From: Chaunax sp. Z400 | Lineage: Eukaryota; Chordata; Actinopteri; Lophiiformes; Chaunacidae | Length of the DNA stretch: 64,000 nucleotides | Direction: 5' to 3' | NCBI GenBank assembly: GCA_037577475.1 | Contig: CM075184.1 | Span: 31,885,594 to 31,949,593, forward strand | Part shown: one piece after another, positions 24,601 to 36,500 of the stretch | How positions within the stretch are numbered: the first letter of the stretch is position 1 | How the letters are laid out: every line of letters starts with the position of its first letter | The notes under the pieces: model-generated | Databases searched by the model: none | Told to the model about the DNA's origin: nothing | What the model saw: only the letters and a program-made list of their open reading frames with translations | Made by a program: the position numbers and the translations under genes

Positions 24601-25135
24601 TCTCTTGTCACAATGTGGTTTTCATAGAGAATCATAGCAAACAGCAATACTTGCCTCCCACCCTCCAAGAAGTTGCAGACGTTGTCATCTCTTTTGGATA
24701 CCAAATGGAAAGTCTCCCGAATGATCTGCTGCTGCATGTCCTCCGCCTGCAGAAACACGTTACCAACCATTCTAGGAAATATAGTCTGTGCTTGGTTTAT
24801 ACAATCAAACTGAAATTAAAAAGTGCCTTGATACTATTACGCTACATCACTCCAGGCTAGCATCAACTAGCGTTACTAGTGAGGTGTAACTTGGCCGTTG
24901 ACAGACACTTTAGACAACACACACCTTAGTGACTTTACAATTAAGGTAGGATGATTATCAACAAAATGACTAATACTAATCCCACACTTTGCTACCACTA
25001 GCCAAACCAGAGGGATAACAGCAGGAAAATGCTAATGTTTAGAACAGCAACTCCAAAAATACTTACAAAATACTGATAGAATCTTATCAGTCGCGGTTTT
25101 CCATGGTTGTTAAATATCAAGATGGCTTTAATCAT
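18526..25135 (-). CDS. ap3s2: AP-3 adaptor complex sigma-2 subunit, 6 exons, complete
   Basis: Small (sigma) subunit of the heterotetrameric AP-3 adaptor, which sorts membrane cargo from the Golgi/endosomes to lysosomes and lysosome-related organelles such as pigment granules. Exons in transcript order: 25067-25135, 24655-24746, 23617-23728, 22137-22208, 19715-19822, 18526-18651. Together they give 579 nt, or 192 residues plus stop (human AP3S2 193). The whole protein is a single longin-like clathrin-adaptor small-chain domain ending in the Pro-rich AP-3 tail. sigma-2 rather than sigma-1 is indicated by GGSLIGGSDYK, VHYILQEV and GGLSAAPARA. ATG at 25135 begins MIKAILIFNNHGKPR, the canonical family start, with G at -3. 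Intron 2 has a GC donor. The gene lies upstream of anpep on the same strand, as in human. Confidence 0.96.
18995..19190. repeat. dispersed teleost repeat
   Basis: AAAGGAATAATTCTACATTT, TGGGAAATGTGCTGATTCGC and TTTATGCTAAGCTAAGTGTC are recognisable parts of a common percomorph repeat. In the ap3s2 intron 18652-19714. Confidence 0.55.
19715..19822 (-). CDS. ap3s2: ap3s2 exon 5 (36 codons)
   Basis: Residues 116-151, VHYILQEVVMGGMVLETNMN through EKSE. The donor GTCAGT is preceded by GAG. Contains the C-terminal helix of the small-chain domain. Confidence 0.96.
21255..21921. mobile_element. fold-back element with long imperfect inverted arms
   Basis: The left arm (about 21255-21445) is an imperfect reverse complement of the right arm (about 21735-21921). 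Shared words include AGCTNATTTCCTGC, AAACACAAAACACCA/ACAAAACACCA, AATGCATTTTGTT and TGCTTCAGAAA. Arms of about 180 bp flank a 290-bp unique centre. No ORF. Located in the ap3s2 intron 19823-22136. Confidence 0.6.
22137..22208 (-). CDS. ap3s2: ap3s2 exon 4 (24 codons)
   Basis: Residues 92-115, VFVETLDKCFENVCELDLIF through HMDK. HMDK (not HVDK) agrees with sigma-2. Donor GTGAGT. Confidence 0.96.
22600..22830. repeat. dispersed teleost repeat
   Basis: GTAGGGGTTACCAAAA, CCCCCGACCCCCAAAATAA, GGTGCCAGAGACTC and GACTGGGAACCCCTGATTTT resemble a dispersed element frequent in fish introns. In the ap3s2 intron 22209-23616. Identified from memory of the family only. Confidence 0.45.
23617..23728 (-). 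CDS. ap3s2: ap3s2 exon 3
   Basis: Residues 54-91, SLIGGSDYKLIYRHYATLYF through LGILDLIQ, the most conserved core of the sigma fold. Acceptor CTCACAG, donor GTCAGC. Confidence 0.96.
24655..24746 (-). CDS. ap3s2: ap3s2 exon 2, followed by a GC donor
   Basis: Residues 24-53 plus two bases of Ser54: AEDMQQQIIRETFHLVSKRD through FLEGG. The only join that preserves frame and gives family sequence EGGSLIGG needs AG|GCAAGT, the typical U2 GC-AG donor. The nearby GT positions shift the frame. Confidence 0.93.
25067..25135 (-). CDS. ap3s2: ap3s2 exon 1 (coding part)
   Basis: Residues 1-23, MIKAILIFNNHGKPR through FYQYF, followed by donor GTAAGT. Found from the protein family since the piece is only 69 nt. 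Confidence 0.95.
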
Positions 25136-25330
25136 GTCTATTATTTGGATTTATCAAATCACAATATGAAATGGTTATTAAAATATTAAGATTTTGACTG
25201 TTTAGACGGTATTAGCTAGAGTGCTTCACGACCTCTCGGCTGCAGGATGACTAAATTGATTACATCCGGTTGCGTCTCCACGTTGAGTAGCCGACCCAGA
25301 ACAAACACGTTCAATCTTTCGTTCCGGGCA
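25136..25330 (-). promoter_or_regulatory. ap3s2: ap3s2 promoter-proximal region
   Basis: Locally CpG-bearing sequence directly upstream of the ap3s2 ATG, with no TATA box. An ETS-type core on the minus strand (ACCGGATGT, 25262-25270) lies about 130 nt before the ATG, a common arrangement in housekeeping promoters. Inferred only from position and motif. Confidence 0.4.
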
Positions 25331-28300
25331 GGTCATTGAGTTCATTTGCGTATGCTCAGATACCCTGGTTATGATCAGTAGTGCGTATGTAAACATCATT
25401 TACTGGTTTCAGAAACCTGTATAAGCCACTGGAGCGCGCTGATAGGAACCAGTATGCTGTGTTATGTATCCTAAACACCTTGTCTTGTTTTTTTTTTTGG
25501 TACAGTACAGTGACTGAGATTGCACATAGATTATCCTGGAGACTGGTTTCTCATGATCCATGTAAATGTCTAAATAACATCACAACCTGAATAGAGCTCA
25601 AAATGGGATAATAATACCATTGTAAACACACACAAAAATTGTGTGCCGGACAAAAACATGGATGGATAAATGTGAGGATTTAGAGCACAAGTTGTGACTT
25701 AAATTCACTCAAATTATCTTCATAGAACACATGCAGTACATTGTCTGTAGCGTGTCCCTGCTTCGTATAAAAAATGAGCAGAATTGTCCTTTATATGCCC
25801 ACTAATTCCCAAAACACATTGACATAACATGTCTTTAGAAACCGTATGATACACTACAGGGACTCAAACTGCTTGGGGGTTCTGATCAGTTTGGTGAAGA
25901 CAATATATATGGAAGTCCATATGAATTGTAAACCATGACGAGGATTTATACTGTTGCTCTTTTTCACCTTCTGTCATCAGGGGTTATGAAACTTTCTTAA
26001 TACCTAACATGTTTCACTAGTTGTGACTAACGCACAAGCATTTGAGACAACATGTAATTACTAGACCCCTGTCTGCACCTTCAGAGCGGTGTTGACACAC
26101 CAGTTTCACCTTTCTTTTTCATGTACTACAGTAGTTCTCAGTAGAATCTGAGCAAAAGCACACTTATGTAATGGAGCCACAAAAGGTCTAAAAAGAGAAA
26201 AAGAGAAGAATAGTTTTTGGCAAAAGGATCACTGGTCATAACTCACCAACACTGTTGAATGATTTTTCCTTACCACTTTACAAACTATACGACCTGCAAA
26301 ATTGTTAAGCTGAATGAACCTCTGACAATGTTGATAAAAAACAAAAATTATGAGTTAAATTGTTGTATTGTTACCATCAGTGAAAGGCAGACTTGTAATA
26401 TAGGCTCATCTTATCCTGCTGCTCTTCTAACAAAAATATTTTCACTTCATCATTCATTTAATAATCACATATTGTCATTTTCACATTTACAGTCTAGTCT
26501 GTGCAAATAGATGTAGTTGATGGAACAATAATGATTGAAATAAGAGCGTATTAATCCTCCACACTTATGGTCATGGTCATGGGCTTTATGGAGAAGCTGG
26601 ACAGGCAAACAGTAATGGTTCTTATCTAGAGACTCTTTAGATTCTCCATTTCACCTCATCTCTAAGTCTTTGGTCAATAGTATGACACCGAGATAAACTT
26701 TTCCAAAATGAGACAGCTGTCGACACAAAAACATCACATACATTTTTATCATTCATCTAAAGGCAATAAGACTTTTCCAATAAAGACATGTTGACATGCA
26801 CTGCAGGAAAATCCCAGGTGTAAATGGTCAAATAATCGATGACTGAATTGAATATAGCTGCTTCATTCTGACTTGCATGCAGCATACTGGGTCATTGCTC
26901 ACTGGGACACTCGAATAGAACAGAGCCACCCTCAGTGCTCATTGACACCTGTGCTTTTCCTGCTGTGGCAAGTTGTCAGAGAGTACAGCAGGAAGTAGTG
27001 TGTTAAATAAGATATAGCTGGAGAAATTAAAGTTACATTAACTGCATGTTAATGCAGAATTTTGAGTGTATATGACATGTGCTGCAGTGGTGGTTCCCAA
27101 AGGTCGTGTGTGTATAATTTGCCAACAGTAAAAAATCAATATGTAAAAGCTAATTGTTTCTTAACGCAATAAGAATTTGCTTTTGTGTCATTCCTTTTTA
27201 TTTGCGTACATTTTAAGGGGAGAAGATACAAAATGACCATAACAACTTCACTGATTACAGATCTCTGTGTGATCAATATAGGCTCTACACTGATCAACAG
27301 TTGGTGCAGACAACTCTTTCATACCTAACCTGTCAGATGTGGGTTCATCAGACAAAGGCTTATTGCTGTGTGGTCTAATGTCAGCCTATCTTGAGCCACC
27401 ACCCCAGCGCTGGTTTCAAACCAGGCCAGCTGACATTCTGTATTGTGATCAGACTCAGCAACATCAAAATGTCAGACCACATTTCCTGCTCTGATTTCAT
27501 ATCCATTAATTCTCTGTTCTACATTTTTCATCATTAGTGCTGCACAGCCACCCGGGCTGTTGTCTGCATATCATCTATTATTTTCCCTCTAAATTCCCTT
27601 CCTCCTGCATGAGCACAGTGGAAAACAAACAGACGCTCATTAGCATGTGTGACCCGTTGGTGGTAAACAGGCTTATTTCCACATGAGTGCAGTGCGAGAA
27701 TGGATTCCACCAGGACAGTCGAGGTAGGTGGGCCCGTCGGCTGCCTTCATGGGGACTTTAATAGGGACTTAACAAATGCAAGTGGACAGGCACAACATTC
27801 TCTGGCACAGGGAGGTCAGGTTGGTACAGTGAGCACTTGTTAGAGGGTGACTCACTGTATTTGGACTCTTGGGTGGCCACTGATATTCACTTCATTTTTA
27901 ATGTGAACTTTTTTTTTCTCTAAGTGCTAATTGTTGGATTGTGACGGATGCCGAATGCTGTCTGCCAGAGATGAGGTAATGTGCAGCGTTCAAATAATGC
28001 CTCTGTGCTCCAGTCTGTGAAGTGATGAAAGCGGCCTGTAATTACAGGGATAATCAAAACTGTCAGGGGCTTTTCTATGGATGGTTTTGTTTACTGTCTG
28101 CTTCTCTCAGAGCATCACAAGCTGCTTGGCCGACCACTTTCTCAGCCTGGGGTTAAGACATCAAATGATCATTGCAACTGTACCTGTCTGGGTCTCAAAC
28201 AAAGAAAAAGTCAGTGTCATGAGACAGATTGTTTAAAATCCCCCATATATGGGAAGTGCAACTATAACTGTTCTGTCTCCCTATATATTAAGCTCACAAG

Positions 28301-29050
28301 GCTGCAGTGTGATGTTATTTTCCTTGATAGTTTTGAGGCTTATTTTGGACCTTAGCGGGCCAAACAAAGCCAAGGGTAACAAAAATTCCTCTTTAGTGTC
28401 GCAGGTCGGACAAAACATCAACACTGTCAGGATTACTGGGTCTATATCCAGTGCTGCCCTCCACATAACAACATATACAAAGAAAAAACATATTAAGGGA
28501 TGATTTAATATTTTCATAGTTTTCTTGTTAAAATTAGTAGATTTTAAGTTTGCCCTGTGCCTTTATTGTTTTATTATACTGCAGATTATAAGTCTGCAGT
28601 TGGTTCCATTCCCCACAAGATGGCAGCATTTCGGTTCCTCTCTCCAGAATCCAGAGTCCAGTGTTGTTGCAAGAGTTAGTTGCTAACAAGCTCCTCAAGA
28701 CATGACCAAAGAGAGTGTATGTGAGGGGCTTATTTCCCAAAATCTCTGCGAAAATCATCCATGTATTCCAAATTTCAAAGTGTTTTTCATTGCAGTGTCT
28801 TGATTGGAAGAATGCATAAGGATTAGGTGATCATGGGATTTTTACCTTCCCAAAGGAGGCTATGTTTTCACACACGCTCGTTCTTTTTTTTTTAAACAGT
28901 AAGACGGACATAATACATACATACACTGGTAGGTTAATTAATATACTTGTATTCAATGACATAAAAAAAATTGTGGGAAACGTGTGAATAACATGCCTAA
29001 AACATTAAACAGGCCTACATGTGAAAACACACCTGTGACTGATTAAGAGT
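25331..29050. other. divergent intergenic interval ap3s2 / igf1r
   Basis: No recognisable exon on either strand; the open frames present match nothing I know. It separates two genes transcribed away from each other, so it may hold shared regulatory DNA. A low-repeat block near 27480-28060 contains a 14-bp palindrome with a TAATTA core (28035-28048). Confidence 0.6.
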
Positions 29051-29980
29051 GTAATTACAGGAGGAGCAGACAGACACCATCTTTGTATGGGCCGCTCTCG
29101 GCTGTGTGTTCGTGAGAGGCAAAACAACCCTGGTCCTGGATCAGCATCCCGGATTTCCTTCGCACCGCGTCGTAAACGGAGTCGCTACGGCTGCGATCGG
29201 AGAGGGAAAGGATGCACTGAGGTCTCACTCTGTCGAGACTTTTGATGTTATTGTGACGGCGTGGTCCTTCACTGATAACTACATACAAGGCTGTGCGTAC
29301 AAATGAATGAATTCGTGAAATTGGGAAATAAGTGTGTGTACTTGGCTGCTGGTCCACTTTATAACCTCTGCCTCTGGTGTTCATAGTAGGAAAGGTAACG
29401 TGATGAGGAGGAGATTAATTATTAATTAATTAAATAATTAAGGAGATTAAACATCACAGTTTACAGTTCATGCTTTCGACCATATAGTCAAAGCAGAAAG
29501 ATAAAAACCGACCTTCTTTAAATGAGCACCAGTCAGACCAGTCACTATGGTAACTGGCTAACCTGCAGCAGCGACGCACACCGTCACAGACTTGGAAGGC
29601 GGGGCAGAAGCTCGAGTGATCCATCTTCTCAGACGGAGACGATCTCTGTGCACGGCGCCGTGTTTATAGTGAACACGGCAGACTGCAGACTGATCGGAGG
29701 AGACTGCGTGTACCTGTACGTTTTCCTGCCGAAATATGCCCCTTCTCGGCTATCTATCGACGGAGGGCGTTAACTAACAAAAGTAGTCGACTTCACCCGG
29801 GAGCTGTAAGGTGAAATACTCCGTTTCCCGCTGATATGAAGGTGAATTACAGCTTCCAACAACAACGCGGTGTGTGTGTGTGCATTATGAGCCGCTGAGG
29901 AAGGAGGAGGAGGAGGAGGAGAAGGAGGCTGCTGCGGTCTGAAGCCAGATTTTATCCTGGATAATTCGAAAGCAGCGTCG
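29050..29980 (+). promoter_or_regulatory. igf1r: igf1r promoter region, CpG-richer
   Basis: CpG content rises clearly here relative to the AT-rich flanks (for example 29160-29230 and 29570-29760). The block lies just upstream of the igf1r leader. A purine GGA tract (29899-29928) sits near the probable start of transcription. No TATA box is evident, which agrees with the TATA-less promoter known for mammalian IGF1R. The exact start site is unknown. Confidence 0.5.
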
Positions 29981-30508
29981 CGTCGCACACACTCAAGGGG
30001 ACTGTGTATCGATTTAATAACTTATCCTATGCCACACGTCGTCTCTTTTGCATCCTGGTTTTTAGGAGGGGTTGACCTGTTTCCTGCCTCCTGTGGATCC
30101 TTCAGCAGCGGGACGTTGTGCGTTTTTTTTCTCCTCCAGATATGGAGTGTGAAGAAGATTACAGAGGAATCCCCACCGCTAGTTTAGCTGCATTGGTTTC
30201 ATCACACACATCATCGCGTTGTTGTTGTTTTTTGGCATGAACAAACGGCGGAACTATGAATTCATATTCTCTGGCTAGAGGAATAAATCGGTGATTCTTG
30301 GATTGGAGTCCCATTTAGGGAAACGTGGGGAAGCTATCCGGCTAGCCTGTATGCAGTAGCTATTAGCTCTATTAGCCAGCTAACAGCTACAGAAGGTGCT
30401 GGCTGGAGATTAAAAAAGCTTTTAAATAATTCTGACCAGGTTTTGTATACGGTTCCTCCCCCTCGACACACTTCTTTACAGGATTGGGGAGGATTTACTC
30501 ATCCAGGA
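29980..30508 (+). other. igf1r: igf1r 5' leader with upstream ORFs
   Basis: Sequence preceding the igf1r ATG. Four ATG-initiated upstream ORFs are visible: 30142-30240 (32 residues), 30237-30278 (overlapping the first stop as ATGA), 30256-30294 and a minimal ATG-CAG-TAG at 30351-30359. None is in frame to extend the receptor. Mammalian IGF1R also has a long structured leader under translational control. The leader extent is inferred. Confidence 0.55.
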
Positions 30509-30599
30509 ATGGGGTCTCGAACGGAAAGGAACCGCTTGACCTTGTTTTGGGGTCTGATGCTGGGTCTGTCGTCCTGCCTCCGGCCCGCCACAGCAGAGA
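30509..30599 (+). CDS. igf1r: igf1r exon 1: signal peptide
   Basis: Residues 1-30, a basic start (MGSRTERNR) followed by a hydrophobic core (LFWGLMLGL) and PATA before the likely cleavage, so the mature chain begins Glu-Ile-Cys. ATG has G at -3 and +4. Donor GTAAGT. This exon is only 91 nt and was placed because its phase and Glu-Ile join fit exon 2 exactly. Confidence 0.9.
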
Positions 30600-33500
30600 G
30601 TAAGTAACGCTGTTCCACATTACTACACATGGGGAAACATTTGTTCCATACACTATAATTATGTTATTGTGAAACTAGTTGGAATGAAAGCATGTTTTAC
30701 CTCATGTTAATTAATAGTAGACTAGAGACTAAATGTTTGTTAGCATTTCACATATAAAATGTCTATTTATGGGTAAAATATATAGTAAAGATAAGTGTGT
30801 TGTTTATACTGGAGAGGAAATATGCTATATAACAATGCAGCTGTGTGGTTACATGATAATAGAAGCGATGAATTCACATTAAAGCCAATGTGTGGACATT
30901 GTGTATTTACACAGTATATAAAAATAGGTGTATGAAGGAATGTCATTTTAAAATGTGCTTGTAGTGCTTGTTGTTGTTTTTGTTTTTTTGGTGAATTCTA
31001 CTATTTGGATCAGAAAGACTAGCTGTAAATGTTGTAATTTTGGTTTTGAAAACAAATCACACAAATTAGTCAAGTGTCTGTAAATACATCACCATGAGTC
31101 AGCCATCAGTGAGAGTCATTCAAGCTATATATACTGTGCATACTGTCAACTCTGAGTCACATTATGTTGAATTTATGATGAACGGAAAAGTGGAAGGTGT
31201 CTGTCCCCCCCGACAGGAATCTGATTTGTGCAATTATTCCGATTCGGTATCAGATATTCAGTATAAAAACATCCTAATGTCATATGATAAGAGCAATAAT
31301 AATAGTGTAGTTTAAGGTTTAATTCAGGAAGTTTGTCACATTTTCTTAACTTTTCTTAAGCTTTCCAAAGGGACAGTTTAGACCTAACCTGAGTCACAGG
31401 ATTGAACTCTTTGTTTAAAGGTTTTACTGGGGGGTTTTGTCTTGGGGCAAAACACAGAACTTTATTCTCCTTTACCAAACAAAACTTTGGGGATAACTTG
31501 ACCTTGGAAAATACTTCGAGGAGCAGCAGACTGCTGCAGCAGTTGATCAGGCACAGCAACAGGGAAAGGAGGAGTGCTCCGGGAACGCTGGGGTTACAGA
31601 TGGCAGTCTATAATGATTAATTGAACTAAAACTATACGTCTTTGAAAATGTGAAAGAGAATTGTGACATAGCAATTGGTAAATCACCGTTAGAGGAAGGA
31701 GAAGTTCTAATGACTGCGCTGCCACTGCATAGCAGCTTTATGAGGCTCACAGCTTCTATCAGCTCGTAAACCGCTAACTTTAATCGATTTGGTGGGGAAG
31801 AAAGCTTCTGTGTTTGTTCAGAATGTCCTTTTTTTATGTGTTGCCATCTGAACATTTTTCCATGTCTCCATCTATACTGTAAACTAGGTTTTCCCCTGAT
31901 TCATCCCATTCATTATAACATGTTTGGGAGGGGTAGGCTGTGGGGGCTTGAACCAGGGTCTGGGTTTTAAAATAGAACAAGCCAAAGTACATTCGCAAAG
32001 CAAAACAGACTAAGTTCTGTTGATTGGAAAGAGTGAGGAGCTTGTGAACTGCGTGTCATGGGGTTTACTGTTAGCCCCAGTGGTCACAGGACAAACCTGG
32101 GAGCAGCAGAGAGGTTCTCCCATCGAAATTCTCCATTTATTCTCCCTCCGGTGTGGAGCTGTCTAAAGGTGCCTTGTGTGGCTAAACTCGGAGCATTCCT
32201 GCTGGTTTACTATATCAGTTTAGACCAAAGGGCAGCTGGTGCTGTAGGTCTGGGTTAACCAGGTTTAGATCCAACGCTGCAGACGTAAGGTGATCTAAAA
32301 CAAGTTTGATCTGCCAGTAATGATCTTTTGCAAAAGGCTTCTCAGTGCATTTCTTCTCACCTTGCCTCTCATGTGGAAAAGTATTTATGAGTATGTCCCC
32401 CCCCCCCCGGCGGTCTGTCACTGACAGGATGGAAACGAGGAATAAGCAGACTTGGCTGCAGTCTAGCGGCAGTGTGTGAAGCATCATCTTAAAGGACGTG
32501 TTGCTTCCTGTCTCTTGTTTAAAAGGGGGCTCCTGGTGGATTTCCTCTGCTTGTCTGCGAATAGTCAGGGTGCTGCAACCAACCGGCTGGGAAACGGTTA
32601 TCAAAAAGTAAATATGTGATCTGGAGGCTCATCAAAGCAGCAGAGATAGGCCTCGTGTGCTCAGCTGTTTAAAAATGTGTCCGTGCACGAGGAGAGGGTT
32701 ATTAAGCTGCTACACCTGCTGTCAGTATTTACCCTCCATTGGCGCACAAGACGCTCATTTTTTTCGATCAGAAACTTTCGTGTAGTACCTTCATGACCGA
32801 GGAGGTCAGGAGCGATTCCCGTGAAAGATGGCCAATGCCGGCGTCGGCAGCGAGGCCACAGTAGGTGAAGCGTCGAGGCCACGGTGCTGTAACGTCACAA
32901 GGCGGTATGTGCTTTTTACAGTCCCGCGTGTCAGGATTGTAAAGGAACAGGCATGCAGCTCGATGAGGGCTGCCCTCAGTGTGCACTGACAAGTAGATTA
33001 TAGAGGAAGATGTAACCGTCATGCCAGCACAATGCTGGCCTTAAATAACACCAAAGGCATTTTAGAGACGGCTCATCAAAAGGCTCCAGACGTGAACTCT
33101 CAGCAGCGGAGAAGCCTACAGTTCAAGAAAGCCTCTGTTTTATGTGAGAACTCGGAACCAAGTTGTTTTCTAATTAAAATGCTAAATTCAAAGAAAGACT
33201 AGTTGAACACAGCGTCTTAGTGCAGCAGGAGCCACAAGCAGCTTGGCTATTTTGTGATTTTTTTCAAAATATTTCAATTCATTGTTCAGCCCTACTTTTT
33301 GGAGGAAGAATTACGGGATAATATTAAATTTGTGTTGGCCCAAATTTCTTTCGTGTTTTTTTTTAGTTTTGTCTGTCTCCTCTTTTTTTTTTTTTTGGTG
33401 TCACTCCCTGTATATTAGAAATACTTTCTATAAAAAAAAAAAGATCATTTCTTCTTGGCGCCTGAGGCAAGGCAGCGCCGTAGTGGTTGTCCTGTAGGTC

Positions 33501-36500
33501 CAAGGCTACGTAGCTTTCCCGTCAGTGCTGTCGATAGAAGTGAATTATTCAAAGAGCTCATCTCGAAAAGGGTCCCGTTGTTGTAAGACGGTAACAAACA
33601 TTTAAACTAGCACCGACATGATTAGCCGGTGAAGCCACTGCGTCTATGCATGTCGCCATCCGGACTGCTATGTGAAATTAAAGCTGTTTCACCTTGTCTG
33701 ACGGTCAATTTGCCATGATTTAGATATTTCTGGAGTAATTATACAGCGTTTAAGGAACAGACATATTGTTTTCTCAATCCAGCTTTTTGTGTCCATATCG
33801 AACCAATACCAGTATCAGTACTGGTGCATCTCTGTCCCTGTCTGGGAGAAGCTGACTATAAGCGACTGTTTTGTGGTTAAGTTTAGAGCAACTGAGCTGC
33901 ATGACAACAAAAAAATACTGATTTGATAAGATGGTTAACAGTCTCGTTTATTTGAGGAATGATGGTAATTGGTTGGTTTTGTGGCAAATGTTTGGTTACA
34001 GCCATAATTTAATATTCAAAAAAAAAAAATTTAATATCTGAGCCAGTGGTAAATTATTACTGACTGTTGAAGCTAATGTCCAAATCAGTGTTGTGTTTGT
34101 TTTTCTCTCGAGAACATAAAATACCTTTTTCCAATAATGTGATATGTCACGTTGCACCGTGCTGTCAGACCATGTTTAGAGGTCTGAGGAAACCTTCCTT
34201 TGCCAGCAGAAAGGTTCAGGCTGTTCTTTTGGAAATCCACCTTTGTTCTGCCTCAGTTGTGTTCTCTAAAGGAACACCACCCATATCTGCAGGAACAGAT
34301 TCTTGTATTAGTAGAACAGTCTGTAACTGAGTTCATTACATTCTGTAAGGAGAGGATTGTTTGTCTTGACATTCACATTGAACATCATTATGCATGAAGC
34401 ACACTTCAGCGCCTTATTTTAATTTATTAGAAAATGGTTCAAAAGGAAATGTCAATTTATTCTAGTAAGTTTATTATACTTTAAACATATTTTATTAGTC
34501 TACACAGTGATGTGTATGACTCGAGGCCATAGTGTGAGAACATGTATAGCCGGCAGCACATTACTGGAGCATCGGGGTTTGCTTTTCCCCATATAATAAA
34601 AATACATGTATTTATGTGCATTAATCCTGCAACGCTGGCCCTAATTGTAAATATGAAATGTGGTAATTCAGAAAACAGTCATTTGCTTGGTGTGAAACGT
34701 CTTTCTCAAACCTTCCTCCATCACATTCATACTGTAAAACTTTATAGACCAGCATTAAAGTAGTAGTGTGACAACTTGCCTGCTTGTTGGTGTGAGTTTT
34801 CCATGACTCATTGCCCTCCAGCCTTTGAAGTCTAAATTCTCCTCACAGTGGTGTGTGATAATGGCCTCCATGTTTCTGTGAGTGTTGCAGGGGCCTTCAG
34901 GCTAAGTATTGTTCAGAGCTCAGCACACAGGTGGGAGTAAAAAGTTGGAAAAGGCAAACACTCCTCCCCGTCCTCACCGATCATCGCCATCATGGTTGAC
35001 CAAACTTTTCCTGATGTGGGTTCGGATTGTCCAGAGGCCACACACAATTCAGAGGAATGCCTTCTTTTTTTTCCTTCTTTTTTTTTTTTTTACTCCTCTT
35101 TGTAGTTGTTTGGATCATTGTGTGTCTTTGTCTAAACAGAATCAGAGTCTCTGATTGTCCCAGTAAATAACAAAGAACTAGAGGTTAAAGACAAATGTAA
35201 ACAAATCTGCTTTCTGAAAGTAAAAAAACTGCATAAATAGAAGTTCAGACAATTTGTTCTGATCAGAAGGCCGACAACTGTCCCTTATTGTCTGTACCTT
35301 TTCGTTCAAAGTCGCAGACAATCTCACATCTGGGGAAGATTATTCTTCAGTTCACTAGATAACAGGATGTGCAAAGACTGCTACAGTTCAACACGTGTCC
35401 GGTAACGGGGGGCTTCAGTGGAGGTACATCTGCTGTTTGTGTCTGTTTTTAAGCGCCACAGCAATTTGGATAGAATGTCATCACCTTTTATACATACATT
35501 CATGATCCCCAGAGGATAAATCCTGCAGAATTTGGTCAACCCCTGCCTTTTCATTGAGCGACACTAAAGCCGGTAAATTGTCTCAGCATCTGCCGGATGG
35601 ATAGGTACAACATTTTCTACTTCCTGTCATGGTTCCCTGATGATGCATCTTTCTGACTTTGGTGACCCAACTTTTACTGGAGGTTTTGATTTTTTTTAAA
35701 ATTTTAAGTTAAATGTGTTCATACCACAGAGATTCAAAGATGAATTGTAATAACTGGTGATTTCTTAAGGGAGTCTATGAATCGTTTCCCTTTATAAAAA
35801 CAAGCCTAACAAGAACAGACAAAGTGGTTCCTCTGATTCATCACTGATGACCTAACAGAGGGTGTGGCGGTGCCGGTATCTGTTTGATGGCTCGCCAGTA
35901 TCCTGATAGTCATTGAGAACATTTTAGCATAGTGACGCAGTCGATGAGCACAAAGCAAAAACAAATGTCCATACTGTGATAATATTTAATTTTGTCCTTT
36001 TGTTTAACAAGTTGAGTAACAAGTTAATCACATGATATATTGTATTTGATGAAATGGACACGTGTACTTGTTTTATGGGTGATGCTTATACACATATAAC
36101 ACACCTTTGAATAGTTTCTCTGCTTTCGACGTATTTTCATTATGAAAGCTTGACAAAAGCAAACAGTGAAAGCAGAAACCTGGGGTCACGACAGCTGGAC
36201 GCAAACAACAACAGATCCAAGGCAGGACAATATAAACTTTACTGCACTGTTAACCTGAGCTTGAATAGAACCTGACTCAGTTGTTGACTTTGTCACACGA
36301 TGTTTGGCAAACACGCACCGTCAGTAACGGCACAGCTCGAGAGCACTGTCAATATTTCTAATATGTATTAGATCCTCATCTCTTCATTAAATATTGATCT
36401 TTAAGGAATGGAGAACATGGTTTTGCGTATTGCTGCATTTAACAGCTATTTCTGAGCTCAACCGTTTGACTTAAGAGCTCATAAATCACTTCTTAGAACG

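Noticed and set aside
24644..24660. GT donors near ap3s2 exon 2 (GAGG|GT and GCAA|GT)
   Set aside because: Both shift the frame into exon 3; only the GC donor gives the conserved EGGSLIGG.
29055..29384. 109-codon minus-strand frame beside the igf1r promoter
   Set aside because: Likely a CpG-rich chance frame; no recognisable product. A divergent non-coding RNA cannot be excluded but is unsupported.
29522..29773. 83-codon plus-strand frame upstream of igf1r
   Set aside because: No similarity to any known protein and no splice path into the receptor; treated as promoter sequence.
30122..30140. Acceptor-like pyrimidine tract with CAG in the igf1r leader
   Set aside because: No donor partner could be argued for upstream, and the ATG that follows opens only a short upstream ORF. 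Kept as part of the leader, unspliced.
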